A DNA stretch of 64,000 nucleotides from Acidobacteriaceae bacterium. GTDB lineage: Bacteria; Acidobacteriota; Terriglobia; Terriglobales; Acidobacteriaceae. The stretch spans positions 1 through 64,000 of the forward strand of contig PKXU01000201.1 in assembly GCA_003132445.1 (NCBI GenBank). Reading direction: 5' to 3'. Below the pieces are notes generated by a model. It was not told the DNA's origin, did no database searches, and was given only the letters and a program-made list of their open reading frames with translations. Shown piece by piece: positions 33,737 to 43,614 of this stretch (its first letter is position 1; each line of letters opens with the position of its first letter). Position numbers and translations under genes: made by a program.

Positions 33737-34107
33737 GCAAACAATTTCAAAATGTGCTCAGTTGCTGGGACTGTCCGCCAGAGCGGAGGGCTAATGAGAC
33801 GCACTGGCATGTGATGAGGCGCGGAAGCCGCGACCTCCATCCTCTCCCCCCGGCACCTGTGAAAGGCAGGTCGCTCAGGGTCCCGTCCGCTACGGACGAC
33901 CATCAACGACAGACGGCGGCTTCAGTCGAAGCTTTAGAACGAAAGGCGCCTTGGTTTTTCGACGCGCCAGCCCGGACAGGGTTGGAAGAGACTTCGAGTG
34001 CAGGCCGCCGTCTTTCTCGCCGTGAACGAGGGATGTCTTCCTGAGAGACTCGCTCCTCGTGCAACGAAGCCGGGCGCCCATTCCCTGGGGTTGCCCGGCT
34101 TTTGTTT
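33737..34107 (+). ncRNA. structured noncoding region ending in a terminator (candidate RNA)
   Basis: No credible protein is encoded between the two terminators at 33708-33734 and 34068-34107. The stretch contains several local hairpins (for example CGTCCG CTA CGGACG at 33884-33898) and G/C-rich paired segments. It ends in its own strong terminator, so a separate short transcript is possible. It matches none of 6S RNA, SRP RNA, RNase P RNA or tmRNA as far as I can tell. It may instead be a cluster of degenerate intergenic repeats. Confidence 0.35.
34068..34107 (+). terminator. intrinsic terminator before DedA-rhodanese gene
   Basis: Perfect 8-bp stem AGCCGGGC (34068-34075) / GCCCGGCT (34093-34100), with a 17-nt loop that can pair further, followed by TTTGTTTAT. 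It ends about 60 nt before the DedA start. Confidence 0.8.
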
Positions 34108-34166
34108 ATACTGAACCCTTTACTGTATTCGGCCAATCAAAGTTCCACCAACTGAAAGTTTCTCGC

Positions 34167-35138
34167 ATGAATGACCTGCTCTCCATCATGGCGCGCCATG
34201 GCTACGCTTTAACGTTCACGTTGTTGCTTGCCGAGGCGATTGGACTTCCGTTCCCGGCCGCGATCGCATTGGTTGGGGCCGGAGCGGCCGTTGCCGCTCA
34301 CACGCTTTGGGGGCCGGGCGTTCTTCTTGCCGCCATGGTAGCGCTTGTGCTGGGCGACGTGGCTCAGTTCTGGCTGGGCCGGTACACTGGCTGGGCGCTG
34401 CTGGGATTTCTCTGCCGCCTGTCAATGAACCCAGAGACCTGCATACTCCGTTCCGCTGAATCCTTCTACAAACGCGGCAAGGCAACGCTCGTATTCGCCA
34501 AGTTCATTCCCGGGCTCAACACGATGGCGGCGCCGCTCGCAGGTAGCATGAAGATGCGTTTTGGACAATTCTTGCGTCTGGACTTCGCCGGAGCACTGTT
34601 GTACTCAGTCACTTATTTGATGGTGGGATACGTCTCGCGCGATTTTCTGGCAGCGACCTTGAACGGATTCCACGCCGCGGGACGGGCTATGGAAATCATC
34701 GTTATCGTCGCCCTGCTGGGATATTCCATCTACCGCATCGTGCAGTTCTCCCGCTACAAGAAATATCGCATTATGCCGCGCGTGCAGGTACAGGAACTCG
34801 CTGCGCGCATGGCCTCCGACCAGGCAAACCGGGTGCAGATTGTCGACGTGCGCAGCCACGGTTATTACGACGCAGGATCGGAGCGCATCGCAGGCTCGAT
34901 CCGCATCGAACCCAATAATCTCGATGAAGAAATAAAACATCTCTCCAAAGACAAAGCCATTTATCTCTACTGTACTTGAGCACGCGAAGCGACCAGCGCC
35001 CGGGTGGCGCATCTATTGCAGGAAAAAGGATTCAACACGTTCGTTATCGTCGGCGGCTTGGCCGCGTGGCGCAAGGCCGGCGAACCGCTTGAGTCGGTTC
35101 CGAAAGACGATCTGGTGAAGTTGCCGACGTTCAGTTAG
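34167..35138 (+). CDS. DedA-rhodanese fusion, candidate selenoprotein (in-frame UGA = Sec271)
   Basis: Membrane protein of 323 residues if the in-frame TGA at 34977-34979 is read as selenocysteine. Residues 1-200 are a DedA/SNARE-associated domain (FAKFIPGLNTMAAPLAGSMK, several membrane helices). Residues about 210-315 are a rhodanese domain: VQIVDVRSHGYYDAG, IAGSIRIEPNNL, KAIYLYCT-U-AREATSARVA, then after the TGA an unbroken 52-codon continuation containing VIVGGLAAWRKAGEPLE, the normal C-terminal half of a rhodanese, to TAG at 35136. The UGA falls two residues after the presumed catalytic Cys269, making a C-T-U motif. A SECIS-like hairpin begins 17 nt downstream. Alternative: a nonsense mutation producing a truncated protein. 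The start ATG 34167 fits the DedA N-terminus. Confidence 0.8.
34996..35010 (+). promoter_or_regulatory. SECIS-like hairpin after UGA of DedA-rhodanese gene
   Basis: Perfect 5-bp stem GCGCC / GGCGC with a 5-nt loop CGGGT. The loop starts 22 nt after the UGA and has G in its first two positions, fitting the published bacterial SECIS pattern (loop 3-14 nt, stem of at least 4 bp, G in the first two loop positions, 16-37 nt from UGA). It is inside the continuing rhodanese coding sequence. Confidence 0.55.
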
Positions 35139-35292
35139 GGTTACGGTTCTCTTTGCGAAGGTCGCGACTCACTCACTCGCCGTCGGCTGGCGCGCAACTT
35201 TTCGGCGGGCAAGGGTTAGGAAACGCAAGGGAGTCGCACGTCTCGCGTCTTTCTGTTAAATGTAAGGCCGTTCAAGCGCCTGGAGGATGCCC

Positions 35293-36693
35293 ATGCGCCT
35301 CATCGCCACTTCGCTTTTTCTCATCGCTTTGGCAGTCACATTCAGTAAGGTCACAGCCTCTCCCGCACGTCCCGAAATACCCACCACCATTTACGATCCG
35401 AATCCCTCGCATATTTGGAACCGCCTTTATGCAGCCTTGTTGATCCGTGAAGACCGGCACGGAACTCAGGTCGGCGCGGACTCGCTGGATCCGCCCCTAT
35501 GGCCGGAGACCGAACATTTGCTGGCGGGGTCCTCGCACCAGCAGGCCCTGCGCGTTCTCGACGAATTCCTACGGACGCATGCAGAGAATCTCATTCAAGA
35601 TCCCATCAAGCGTGCCTTGTTGCAGCATGATCTGTGGGCCGTGTTCGACTGGTCGGTCGAACAATTTTCTTCCATAGATCGGCCTCAGTACGCCAAGCCT
35701 CAGTACGGTAAAGAGAAGAAGGAATTGCAAGTCCGGCTCGCGGAAGTGCTCCGGAGACTGGCGCTCACGCCAGAAGCAGTTAAGTCTCTGCCTGACAATT
35801 ATGCTCAGGCGTTGGCCTTAGGTGCATTCGCCAGAGAATATGACCCAGCGAACCCGGAGCGGCCGTTCCTGCCGCCAGACTTGTTTGACCCGCATGGTCC
35901 GTGGGCCGGCATTACACCCAGTCCGGAGTTTGCTGGTCTGGGCGTGGCCAAAATGCACATCTTTAACCTCTCAGGACGCTCCAGCTTCCTGGTTTTCGTG
36001 AAACTGCCCGGCGGACATAAGGCAACGATGGATTACTTCCAGGCTCTGTGGAACTTTCCTCAACCGTGGGTTCAGGAGACAAATTCGGATCAAGCTGCGG
36101 TGAATCCCGCGCTGCCGTCGTTTCCCGCCGGAACCCAGGTCGCGCTGGTACGCCGGATGAACCTGTTTGACAATCAGGGCAACCTGGTTTCTGCGAACAT
36201 CACCGAAAGCGTGCAAATTCGCGTGTATCACACAATTACAACGACTGCCGAACGCTTCTTTAGCGGCACGTTAGCCGACACCATCAAGAACAGCGGACAG
36301 GATTTTTACGAGTTCAAGCTCAGCCGTCCGCTGTTATTTTCCGCGAAGAATGGCGGCCTGCGAGCAGTCGCTCGCGACGAAAGAGAGTTCGCCACTTTTC
36401 AGACCAAAGGCGGAGACCCAATCGAGGGCACTGAGCCTTCCGCCCGTCCGGATTCTATAAACGAAGCTCCTCTCGAGTTACAGCGCTGCGTCTGGTGCCA
36501 TTCCGGTGGAGGAGTGCGCTCGTTGAACAGCCGAGAAGCCCTCCTTCGTCCCAATCGAATGCAGATGGAACCGGGGAACTCCGACTATGCCTCGATCTAC
36601 TGGGGTGACAGCTCGGCCATCGACTGGAAACAGAATCATTACGACTGGGGCTTGCTGAATGGTTACTGGAAAGCGTCCTCCCATCCGCAATAG
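35293..36693 (+). CDS. secreted protein with a CxxCH motif, function unknown
   Basis: A 466-residue exported protein with a signal peptide (MRLIATSLFLIALAVTFS). One CVWCH motif (near residue 398) is a potential haem c attachment site, the only one present. The rest, including TIYDPNPSHIWNRLYAALLIRED near the N-terminus and a Trp-rich end, matches no family I recognise. I start at ATG 35293 because GGAGG is 6 nt upstream; ATG 35287 directly abuts the GGAGG and is unlikely. It may be an extracytoplasmic redox or cytochrome-like protein, but the motif is late in the protein and may be coincidental. Confidence 0.7.
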   Translation: MRLIATSLFLIALAVTFSKVTASPARPEIPTTIYDPNPSHIWNRLYAALLIREDRHGTQVGADSLDPPLWPETEHLLAGSSHQQALRVLDEFLRTHAENLIQDPIKRALLQHDLWAVFDWSVEQFSSIDRPQYAKPQYGKEKKELQVRLAEVLRRLALTPEAVKSLPDNYAQALALGAFAREYDPANPERPFLPPDLFDPHGPWAGITPSPEFAGLGVAKMHIFNLSGRSSFLVFVKLPGGHKATMDYFQALWNFPQPWVQETNSDQAAVNPALPSFPAGTQVALVRRMNLFDNQGNLVSANITESVQIRVYHTITTTAERFFSGTLADTIKNSGQDFYEFKLSRPLLFSAKNGGLRAVARDEREFATFQTKGGDPIEGTEPSARPDSINEAPLELQRCVWCHSGGGVRSLNSREALLRPNRMQMEPGNSDYASIYWGDSSAIDWKQNHYDWGLLNGYWKASSHPQ

Positions 36694-36715
36694 GGCGGTT
36701 AATTCCGCGGAGTCG

Positions 36716-37165
36716 TCACACGCCGAATTGCCGCAGATGATGATCCATATGTTTGTACATTCCGCGGCTCCAGTCTTGCGGTGTGAGTGCGCCAAAAAAT
36801 GGATGCGGATGCCGAGTACATTTCTCTTCTCCGCCTTCGTGAAATTGCCGAAGGCGAAGTTTGAGCTGCTCCTGTTCGCGACAAAAATCCCGCTGGTCCG
36901 ACACGACTAACTTTTTGTCGGTTGGATTGTTCCGCGAGAATGGCTTCTCGTTGGTATAGATCGGCTTGACAAAAGAGCCGATCAACCTTCCGATGAGGAC
37001 GCGCGGAGGATTGATTTGGCCCGAGGCCATGTCGAGCGCGGCGGAACAATGCGCCATCATCTGCGCCACATCCATTTTCCCCCACTGCCGCTGCGTCGCC
37101 GGCCGAAGCGCGTCGATGCGCACGATTACCTCGCCGACGGTCTCTGGTTCGAATAGATTCTTCAT
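36716..37165 (-). CDS. DUF1569 (DinB-like four-helix) protein
   Basis: A 149-residue protein of the DUF1569 family, related to the DinB/YfiT-like putative metalloenzyme fold. Recognisable parts are RQWGKMDVAQMMAHCSAAL near residue 30 (with the His expected to bind metal), PFFGALTPQDWSRGMYKHMD and HHLRQFGV at the end. Function unknown. It is convergent with the CxxCH-protein gene (22-nt gap) and divergent from the MFS gene. ATG 37165 follows a run of G residues. Confidence 0.85.
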   Translation of the reverse strand: MKNLFEPETVGEVIVRIDALRPATQRQWGKMDVAQMMAHCSAALDMASGQINPPRVLIGRLIGSFVKPIYTNEKPFSRNNPTDKKLVVSDQRDFCREQEQLKLRLRQFHEGGEEKCTRHPHPFFGALTPQDWSRGMYKHMDHHLRQFGV

Positions 37166-37292
37166 AGGCCCCCCAACGCAGGCTCTGAGTGCGACGAAAA
37201 TAATAGCATCTCGCCGTAGGGCTCAGCGCCGCGATACATAAATTCCCGATGAAACTCCCCCGATGGTGTAGCATTTCTCGGGCCTTGCCACC

Positions 37293-38588
37293 ATGCCTGC
37301 CACGACCACCCACGAAGCGCCTAGCAGCGCCCGGATGAACGGCGTTCTTTTCCTGCTCTCCCTCTCCGTACTCATCAACTACATCGATCGCAGCAACCTC
37401 TCCATCGCCGCGCCCTTGATCAAAGATGAGTTGGCAATCTCGGCATCGCAGCTCGGCATACTGCTATCGGCATTTTTCTGGACTTACGCGTTGATGCAGA
37501 TTCCAGCTGGCTGGCTGGTAGACCGCTTCGATGTGAAATGGGTCTTTGCCGCCGGCTTCTTCGTATGGTCGGCCTCAACGGCGATAACCGGGCTCTTGCA
37601 CGGGTTCGCGGCGCTCCTGTTCATTCGCATCATTCTCGGTCTAGGCGAATCGGTCGCATTTCCTTCGTATAGCAAAATCCTGTGCTGTCACTTCAAAGAG
37701 AACCGGCGCGGCTTCGCCAACTCCATGCTCATGGCCGGGTTAGCACTTGGCCCCGCACTTGGAATGAAAGTGGGAGGCAACGCCGTCGGTCGTTTTGGAT
37801 GGCGGCCATTTTTTGTTGTGCTCGGCCTGGCGGGTTTGCTCTGGCTCCCGCTGTGGTCGGCAGTGATGCCGCGCAGACCTGCAGCTCCGTCCCGGCCGCG
37901 CGGGCCCAGCGCCGGCGTGCTCGAAATTTTGCGGCACCGCTCGGCGTGGGGCGCCTGCATCGGACAAGCATCCATCAATTACTACCTGTATTTTCTGGTG
38001 ACATGGTTGCCCTTCTATCTGGTGCGAGGACGCCATTTGTCTATGAATGAAATGGCAAACGCCGGCGGACTGCTCTTCATCGTCTCGGCGATTTCTTCCG
38101 CAGCCAGCGGAAAACTCTCGGACCGCTGGATTAACGCGGGAGCCTCTCCCACCCTGGTGCGTAAGGGAATGATGCTCTTCGGCCACACCGGCGTTGGCAT
38201 TCTTCTCGTTCTGACGGTATTTGCGCCCAGCCGCCTCCTCATGGCGTCACTCGCTTTCACCGGCGCGTTTCTAGGAATCAGCGTCTGCAACAGTTGGGCC
38301 ATCTCCCAGATGTTGGCCGGTCCACGCATGGTGGGCCGGTGGGTCGGTGTTCAGAATTTCGTGGGAAATCTTGGCGGCGCCGTCGCTCCCGCACTCACTG
38401 GATTCCTTCTGGATCGAACCGGTTTCTTCTATTGGCCATTCCTGATCACTGCTGTCGTGGCCTGGATTGGTGGCCTCAGCTGGTGGCTTGTGGTTGGACC
38501 GCTGCACGAAGTGGACTGGGACAAGCAACTCGGCCCGGCGCGCTTCCGCATCCAAGGAACTCCGGCAACGGGCGCAGCGCAAACGTAA
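37293..38588 (+). CDS. MFS transporter (anion:cation symporter-like)
   Basis: Twelve-helix major facilitator permease of 431 residues. The loop 2-3 signature is GWLVDRFDVKWVFAAGFF; the N-terminal INYIDRSNLSIAAPLIKDEL is typical of the ACS (organic anion/cation symporter; glucarate, hexuronate or phthalate transporter) subfamily. Substrate unknown. It is followed 26 nt later by a CYTH-domain gene, perhaps co-transcribed, though the two functions are not obviously linked. Confidence 0.9.
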   Translation: MPATTTHEAPSSARMNGVLFLLSLSVLINYIDRSNLSIAAPLIKDELAISASQLGILLSAFFWTYALMQIPAGWLVDRFDVKWVFAAGFFVWSASTAITGLLHGFAALLFIRIILGLGESVAFPSYSKILCCHFKENRRGFANSMLMAGLALGPALGMKVGGNAVGRFGWRPFFVVLGLAGLLWLPLWSAVMPRRPAAPSRPRGPSAGVLEILRHRSAWGACIGQASINYYLYFLVTWLPFYLVRGRHLSMNEMANAGGLLFIVSAISSAASGKLSDRWINAGASPTLVRKGMMLFGHTGVGILLVLTVFAPSRLLMASLAFTGAFLGISVCNSWAISQMLAGPRMVGRWVGVQNFVGNLGGAVAPALTGFLLDRTGFFYWPFLITAVVAWIGGLSWWLVVGPLHEVDWDKQLGPARFRIQGTPATGAAQT

Positions 38589-38614
38589 TCCAATTCACGG
38601 ATAAACTTCTCTTC

Positions 38615-39181
38615 ATGTCGCGGGAAATCGAAGTCAAATTTCGGGTTTCAGACTTACCCAAGCTTGCGCGCGCTTTGCGCGCCGCCGGATTTCGTTTGGT
38701 TACACGACGGACGCATGAGCTGAATACGCTCTATGATCTGCCCGGTGAAGTCTTGCGCGCACGCAAGCAATTATTGCGATTACGCAAGTATGGTTCGTCC
38801 TGGAAGCTAACTCACAAGAGCGGCAACAAAACAGGCCGCCACAGCAGTCGTGTGGAATTAGAGACTGGCGTGGATGACGGTAAAAAGATGGACGCAATTC
38901 TGCGTGGGCTGGGATACGCGCCGTCTTTCCGCTACGAAAAGTTCCGCGCGGAGTGGACCGACAAAAAGGGGCAAGTGGTCGTGGATGAAACGCCGATCGG
39001 AACTTTTTGCGAGATTGAAGGTCCGCCGAGGTGGATCGATGCAACTGCAACAAAGTTAGGCGCCAGTCGCGAGGACTACATCACGAAGAATTACGCGACA
39101 CTGTTCTCCGACTGGAAAAAAGAAACAAAGAGTTCAGCCGAGGAGATGACCTTCAAAGCGGTGGGAAAGCGACACTCGTAG
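38615..39181 (+). CDS. CYTH-domain protein (class IV adenylate cyclase / triphosphatase-like)
   Basis: A 188-residue CYTH-fold protein. The defining EIEVK (ExExK) is at residues 4-8; further conserved parts are LRLRKYG, WKLTHKSG, RVELETGVDD, FRYEKFRAEW and GTFCEIEGPPRWID. Family members are class IV adenylate cyclases, thiamine or inorganic triphosphatases; the sequence fits the CyaB-like group but the reaction is undetermined. ATG 38615 is supported by the motif order; a longer frame from 38294 overlaps the MFS gene. Confidence 0.9.
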   Translation: MSREIEVKFRVSDLPKLARALRAAGFRLVTRRTHELNTLYDLPGEVLRARKQLLRLRKYGSSWKLTHKSGNKTGRHSSRVELETGVDDGKKMDAILRGLGYAPSFRYEKFRAEWTDKKGQVVVDETPIGTFCEIEGPPRWIDATATKLGASREDYITKNYATLFSDWKKETKSSAEEMTFKAVGKRHS

Positions 39182-39202
39182 ACTCTCTTCCCGTCCAGAT
39201 TT

Positions 39203-39670
39203 CTATTTGTTCGGCGACTCCTTTGCCAGCCGATCCGCAATTCGTTGCTGCAACAACCGCAAAACCTTCTGTACATCGGCGAAGGTCGTTGTGGGATCGT
39301 TGTTATAGTCCTTCAAGCGATGATGATAGTTGCGGTTGGGAGCGATCTCATCAATCACGAAGCGCGACTCCTGCATCGCAGCACCACGATGTTGAAAACT
39401 CCCGGTCACTTCGACCGTAGCTTTTTCCAGCGCGCAATAAAGGCTGAATGTCTTGGCCTCTGCCGGGCAAACTCGCGTGTCTGCACGGTTCCACTTTGTC
39501 GGAGAATCGAGGATCTTCTGCGCACGTTGCACGATCTGTAAATCAGCCTGACTTACCGGCGGTCTGGCATCCGGATCGTCGCTATCTTTCTTTGAAGATG
39601 ATTTGGGTTGAGCGACGCCGGAGGATATCAACAAAACTGCAACAGCAAAGGCTAAAGATTTCGCACTCAT
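39203..39670 (-). CDS. small secreted protein of unknown function
   Basis: A 155-residue protein with a signal peptide (MSAKSLAFAVAVLLISSGVAQ) followed by a charged linker and a helical domain ending in a Lys-rich tail. Two Cys (VCPAEAKTFSLYCALE) could form a disulfide. I recognise no family. It is transcribed in the same direction as secA, which starts upstream at 42680 and ends 41 nt before this gene's start. Codon use is like its neighbours. Confidence 0.65.
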   Translation of the reverse strand: MSAKSLAFAVAVLLISSGVAQPKSSSKKDSDDPDARPPVSQADLQIVQRAQKILDSPTKWNRADTRVCPAEAKTFSLYCALEKATVEVTGSFQHRGAAMQESRFVIDEIAPNRNYHHRLKDYNNDPTTTFADVQKVLRLLQQRIADRLAKESPNK

Positions 39671-39710
39671 CGGTCATCCACTATGTCGCGTAATCTTAGA
39701 TAAGTCTGAA

Positions 39711-42680
39711 TCACGCCCCGTGACACTTCTTGTACTTCTTCCCTGATCCGCACGGACAAGGATCGTTACGCCCCACTTTTTCCTGCCCGCGAACAACTTG
39801 CTGCACTGGTTGCGAGTCGCCCGCTCCAGCCATGCGCGCCTGTTCCAGCTCGCGCCGCTTCCGTCGCATGAACGCTTCTTCCAGTTCGTCGGCCGAGGTC
39901 GAAACCAGGCGCGGAGGTCGCCGTCCGTTGCCATCTCCGTCATGTCCAGGACCTCTTGAGTCAGGGCCTTTGCTGACAGACGCGTCAGGTGGAGGATTTC
40001 CCGCGCCGGAATCCGGCGGCCGCTCCAAAATCTGCATCAGGTACAAATAACGGACTGTGTCTTCCTGGAAGCGCTGCATCATCGCTTCGAACATGTCGAA
40101 CGATTCTCGCTTGTATTCGACCAGTGGATCATGCTGCCCGTATCCGCGCAGCCCAATTCCCTCTTTGAGGTGATCCATGCTAAGCAGGTGATCTTTCCAT
40201 TGCTGATCAATCACACTCAGCATGATCATGCGCTCGTGATGGCGCATTGCCGCCGGCCCGATGAGTTTTTCTTTCGCGTCGTATCGTTCTTTGAGCTTCT
40301 CAAAAATCGCGTCGCCAAGTTCCTGCCGGTTCAGCTCGTCAGCCTTCACGCCTTCAGCAAGGAAATCGACGCCGAAGCGCGTGAATACCGCATCCTTCAG
40401 TCCCTTAATATTCCAGTCCGCTGCGTGAGCTTTCGCTGGGCAGTACTCCTCGATCAATTCGGCGAGAATCGCCGAAACATAATCTTCAAGAATCAGATCT
40501 TTCTGGTCGGTCCCTTCCAGCAAGCGGCGTCGTAGGCCATACACCGCCTCGCGCTGCTTGTTCATCACGTCGTCGTATTCGATGAGGTGCTTGCGGGCGG
40601 CGAAATTCTGCGCCTCCACGGCTTTCTGGGCCGCGGCAATCCGCTTGCTGATCATCTTGGACTCGATGGGAACGTCTTCCTCCATGCCCAACCGCAGCAT
40701 GAGGTTCTGCATGCGCTCGCCGCCGAAGATGCGCATCAGATCGTCTTGCAGCGAGAGATAAAAGCGCGATCCGCCAGGGTCGCCCTGCCGGCCGGCGCGG
40801 CCGCGAAGCTGATTATCGATGCGCCGGGATTCGTGACGCTCGGTGCCGAGCACGTGCAATCCGCCGACAGCGACCACTTCATCATGCTCTACGGTCGTCT
40901 CCTCTTTGAATCGCGTGAAGACGGTGTCCCAGTCCGCGCGCTCAGGCGTTCCCACAGCAGCGGTCTGGAGAGCGTCCGGGTCCTTGTTCTGCTTCTTCAG
41001 ATACTCCTTAGTGAGGAATTCGGGATTGCCGCCCAGCAGAATATCGGTGCCGCGGCCGGCCATGTTGGTGGAAACAGTGATGGCGCCTTTTCTGCCGGCC
41101 TGCGCGACGATGAACGCTTCGCGCTCGTGATTCTTGGCGTTCAAAACTTCGTGCTTCACGCCCATTTTCTTCAGCGCGTTCGAAAGCCGCTCCGACTTTT
41201 CCACCGAAATGGTGCCCACCAGCACGGGCTGGCCTTTTTCGTACAGCTCCTTGATCTCCTTGGCGGAGTTGCGGAATTTTTCATCCTCGGTGCGATAGAC
41301 GACGTCCTGAAATTCCTTGCGCAGCATCACGCGGTTAGTGGGGATCACCACCACATCCAGGTTATAGATCTTCTGGAACTCGGCGGCTTCCGTTTCCGCC
41401 GTTCCGGTCATGCCAGCCAGCTTCTTGAACATGCGGAAATAATTCTGGAAGGTAATGGTCGCGAGCGTCTGGTTCTCGCGCTCAATCTTCACGCCTTCTT
41501 TCGCCTCAATCGCTTGATGCAGGCCATCGGACCAGCGCCGCCCCGGCATCATGCGTCCGGTAAATTCGTCGACGATGATGACCTCGCCATCTTTGATTAC
41601 ATACTCGACGTCCTTGCGATACAGAGCGTGCGCCTTAATCGCAGTTTCCACGTGATGCTTGAGTGGCCAGTTCTCCGGATCGGCAATATTTCCAATCCCG
41701 AGCAGTCCCTCTACCTTTACCCAGCCTTCATCGGTCACCGTGATGTTGCGATGCTTCTCGTCGACCACGAAATCGCCGGTGAGCTGCGCGGGTTCGCCGG
41801 GAGGGCCTTCGATTTCCTCGCCTTTCTCTAGCTTCGGAATAATGCGGTTAACTTTGTAATACTTGTCGGTCGATTCTTCACTCGCGCCCGAAATAATCAG
41901 CGGCGTGCGGGCTTCATCAATCAAAATGGAATCGACTTCATCGACGATCGCGTAGTTGTGCCCGCGTTGCACGCAATCCCTAATGTCGAACTTCATGTTG
42001 TCGCGCAGATAATCGAAGCCGAATTCGTTGTTGGTGCCGTAAGTCACGTCGGCCGCGTAAGCTGCGCGGCGCTGTTCGTCATCCAGGTCGTGCACGATCA
42101 CGCCTACCGTCAGGCCGAGAAAGCGGTAGAGCCGTCCCATCCACTCCGAGTCGCGTTTCGCCAGATAGTCGTTGACCGTGACCACATGCACGCCGCGCCC
42201 GCTCAGAGCATTCAGGTATACCGGAAGAGTCGCGACCAGCGTCTTGCCCTCGCCGGTCTTCATTTCCGAGATCGTTCCCTGATGCAGCACCATGCCGCCA
42301 ATCAACTGCACATCGAAGTGGCGCATCTTAAGCACGCGCCGCCCGGCCTCGCGCACCACGGCAAACGCTTCCTCCAGAATCTCGTCGAGAACTTCCTGAA
42401 GCGCTTCGTACTCTTGTTTTTCAAATTCCTTCTGCCGGTCAATATCGGGCTCGTCCTCGTCGCCGGGCGCGGGGACCTCGGTTGGAGTATTCCTCGTAAC
42501 TCGGCTTAGCCGCTCCTGAACGCGCTGGCGAAACTCATCCGTCTTGGCGAGTAGCTCTGCGTCGCTGAGCTTCTGCATCGCAGGCTCAAGCGCGTTGATC
42601 GCCTGCACCCTCGGCGTCAACGACTTAACCACACGTTCGTTCTTGGTCCCAAAAACCTTGCCTAATAGCTGATTTATCAA
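39711..42680 (-). CDS. secA: preprotein translocase ATPase SecA
   Basis: Motor of the Sec translocase, 989 residues. Walker A GEGKT at residues 143-147, [14 protein letters not shown] (Walker B/DEAD region), the second NBD with [10 protein letters not shown], and a C-terminal SEC-C zinc domain ([14 protein letters not shown]). Longer than E. coli SecA (901) because of an acidic insert near residues 65-90 ([17 protein letters not shown]) and a Gly/Pro-rich linker before the C-terminal zinc domain. All hallmark helicase motifs are intact. It works with the many signal-peptide proteins of this window. Confidence 0.97.
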   Translation of the reverse strand: MINQLLGKVFGTKNERVVKSLTPRVQAINALEPAMQKLSDAELLAKTDEFRQRVQERLSRVTRNTPTEVPAPGDEDEPDIDRQKEFEKQEYEALQEVLDEILEEAFAVVREAGRRVLKMRHFDVQLIGGMVLHQGTISEMKTGEGKTLVATLPVYLNALSGRGVHVVTVNDYLAKRDSEWMGRLYRFLGLTVGVIVHDLDDEQRRAAYAADVTYGTNNEFGFDYLRDNMKFDIRDCVQRGHNYAIVDEVDSILIDEARTPLIISGASEESTDKYYKVNRIIPKLEKGEEIEGPPGEPAQLTGDFVVDEKHRNITVTDEGWVKVEGLLGIGNIADPENWPLKHHVETAIKAHALYRKDVEYVIKDGEVIIVDEFTGRMMPGRRWSDGLHQAIEAKEGVKIERENQTLATITFQNYFRMFKKLAGMTGTAETEAAEFQKIYNLDVVVIPTNRVMLRKEFQDVVYRTEDEKFRNSAKEIKELYEKGQPVLVGTISVEKSERLSNALKKMGVKHEVLNAKNHEREAFIVAQAGRKGAITVSTNMAGRGTDILLGGNPEFLTKEYLKKQNKDPDALQTAAVGTPERADWDTVFTRFKEETTVEHDEVVAVGGLHVLGTERHESRRIDNQLRGRAGRQGDPGGSRFYLSLQDDLMRIFGGERMQNLMLRLGMEEDVPIESKMISKRIAAAQKAVEAQNFAARKHLIEYDDVMNKQREAVYGLRRRLLEGTDQKDLILEDYVSAILAELIEEYCPAKAHAADWNIKGLKDAVFTRFGVDFLAEGVKADELNRQELGDAIFEKLKERYDAKEKLIGPAAMRHHERMIMLSVIDQQWKDHLLSMDHLKEGIGLRGYGQHDPLVEYKRESFDMFEAMMQRFQEDTVRYLYLMQILERPPDSGAGNPPPDASVSKGPDSRGPGHDGDGNGRRPPRLVSTSADELEEAFMRRKRRELEQARMAGAGDSQPVQQVVRGQEKVGRNDPCPCGSGKKYKKCHGA

Positions 42681-42845
42681 GCCGGAATTCCTTCAGAGGG
42701 CAGCACGCCCGAAAATACTTCTAAAGCCTAGCATATTAGATGCGGGCCTAGTTCATGACGAAGCACAGGACGTAGCACACGACGGAGCACGCCCGCCGCA
42801 TCTCCAGTATAATGGCGGCATCCGTCGCTGGTCACGGAGGCTTCC

Positions 42846-43484
42846 ATGACTGCACGCCTGGCCTCGCTGTTCCTTCTCACCGCTCTGTTGGCCGTTTCTG
42901 CCAATGGGAAAGATAAAAAGAAATCTTCGCTTCCGGAATATGTCTTGAGAGCTACCACCGTGCGGGTGGTGGTAAGCCCGGATGCGGGCGAACCGCTCGA
43001 CCATCCTATGGCCAACGCTAACGCCCGGGATAGTGTGGAAAAGGCGCTCATGCAGTGGGGCCGTCTACGCCCCGTGATGGACGAAGCGGAATCCGATCTC
43101 GTCATCGCCGTCCGAACGGGAAATGGCAGGATGGTGCAACCGACGATCAGGGGCGGACCCATCGACCAGCGTCCTGGCGTGGCGCAAAGCACAGACGATA
43201 GCATCCGCATCGGCGCCCAGCAGGGACAAGCGCCTCCGCTGAACAATCCAGGCATGGGACCACAGATTGGTCCGCAGAATGGCCCGGAGATGGGCAATAC
43301 AGTCGGCGCATCCGAAGATACATTCGAAGTGTATCGCGGAAGTGTGCAATATCCGCTGGATTCGGCGCCAGTGTGGCGCTACATCGCGAAGGATTGTTTG
43401 CGCGAACCCGGCGTAAGCGCCGTGGAAGAGTTTCGTAAGGCGATCGCAAAGGCGGAACAAGCGCAGCCCGCCAAGAAACCTTAA
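42846..43484 (+). CDS. secreted protein of unknown function
   Basis: A 212-residue protein with a short signal peptide (MTARLASLFLLTALLAVSANG). The N-terminal half (TTVRVVVSPDAGEPLD ... ESDLVIAVRTG) resembles the LPP20/DUF4136-like lipoprotein beta domains, but without a lipobox. The middle is a Gly/Pro/Asn/Gln-rich linker (MGPQIGPQNGPEMGN). ATG 42846 has GGAGG 5 nt upstream. Unknown role. Divergent from secA; convergent with the sulfur-carrier gene. Confidence 0.65.
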   Translation: MTARLASLFLLTALLAVSANGKDKKKSSLPEYVLRATTVRVVVSPDAGEPLDHPMANANARDSVEKALMQWGRLRPVMDEAESDLVIAVRTGNGRMVQPTIRGGPIDQRPGVAQSTDDSIRIGAQQGQAPPLNNPGMGPQIGPQNGPEMGNTVGASEDTFEVYRGSVQYPLDSAPVWRYIAKDCLREPGVSAVEEFRKAIAKAEQAQPAKKP

Positions 43485-43614
43485 CAGTCGCTCAAAGTTT
43501 TGGAGTGCATTTTATCTTCACACTCCCTGAATGTCTTATTTGCACGCACCCCGCCAGGAATCATCAAGGAGCAATCATCTCCCCGAAGCGGCTCCAAACT
43601 GGGTATGAGTCTTT

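Noticed and set aside
33712-34044. 110-codon open frame in the gap before the DedA gene
   Set aside because: Starts inside a terminator hairpin, no family features, no ribosome site; the stretch is better seen as noncoding.
34977-34979. Simple pseudogenisation of the DedA-rhodanese gene by TGA
   Set aside because: Not excluded, but the downstream 52 codons keep clean rhodanese sequence, the UGA is at a redox motif, and a SECIS-like hairpin follows; a second gene shows the same pattern.
40587-41831. 414-codon open frame opposite secA
   Set aside because: Antisense to conserved SecA motifs, no recognisable domain; long antisense frames are expected at this G+C.
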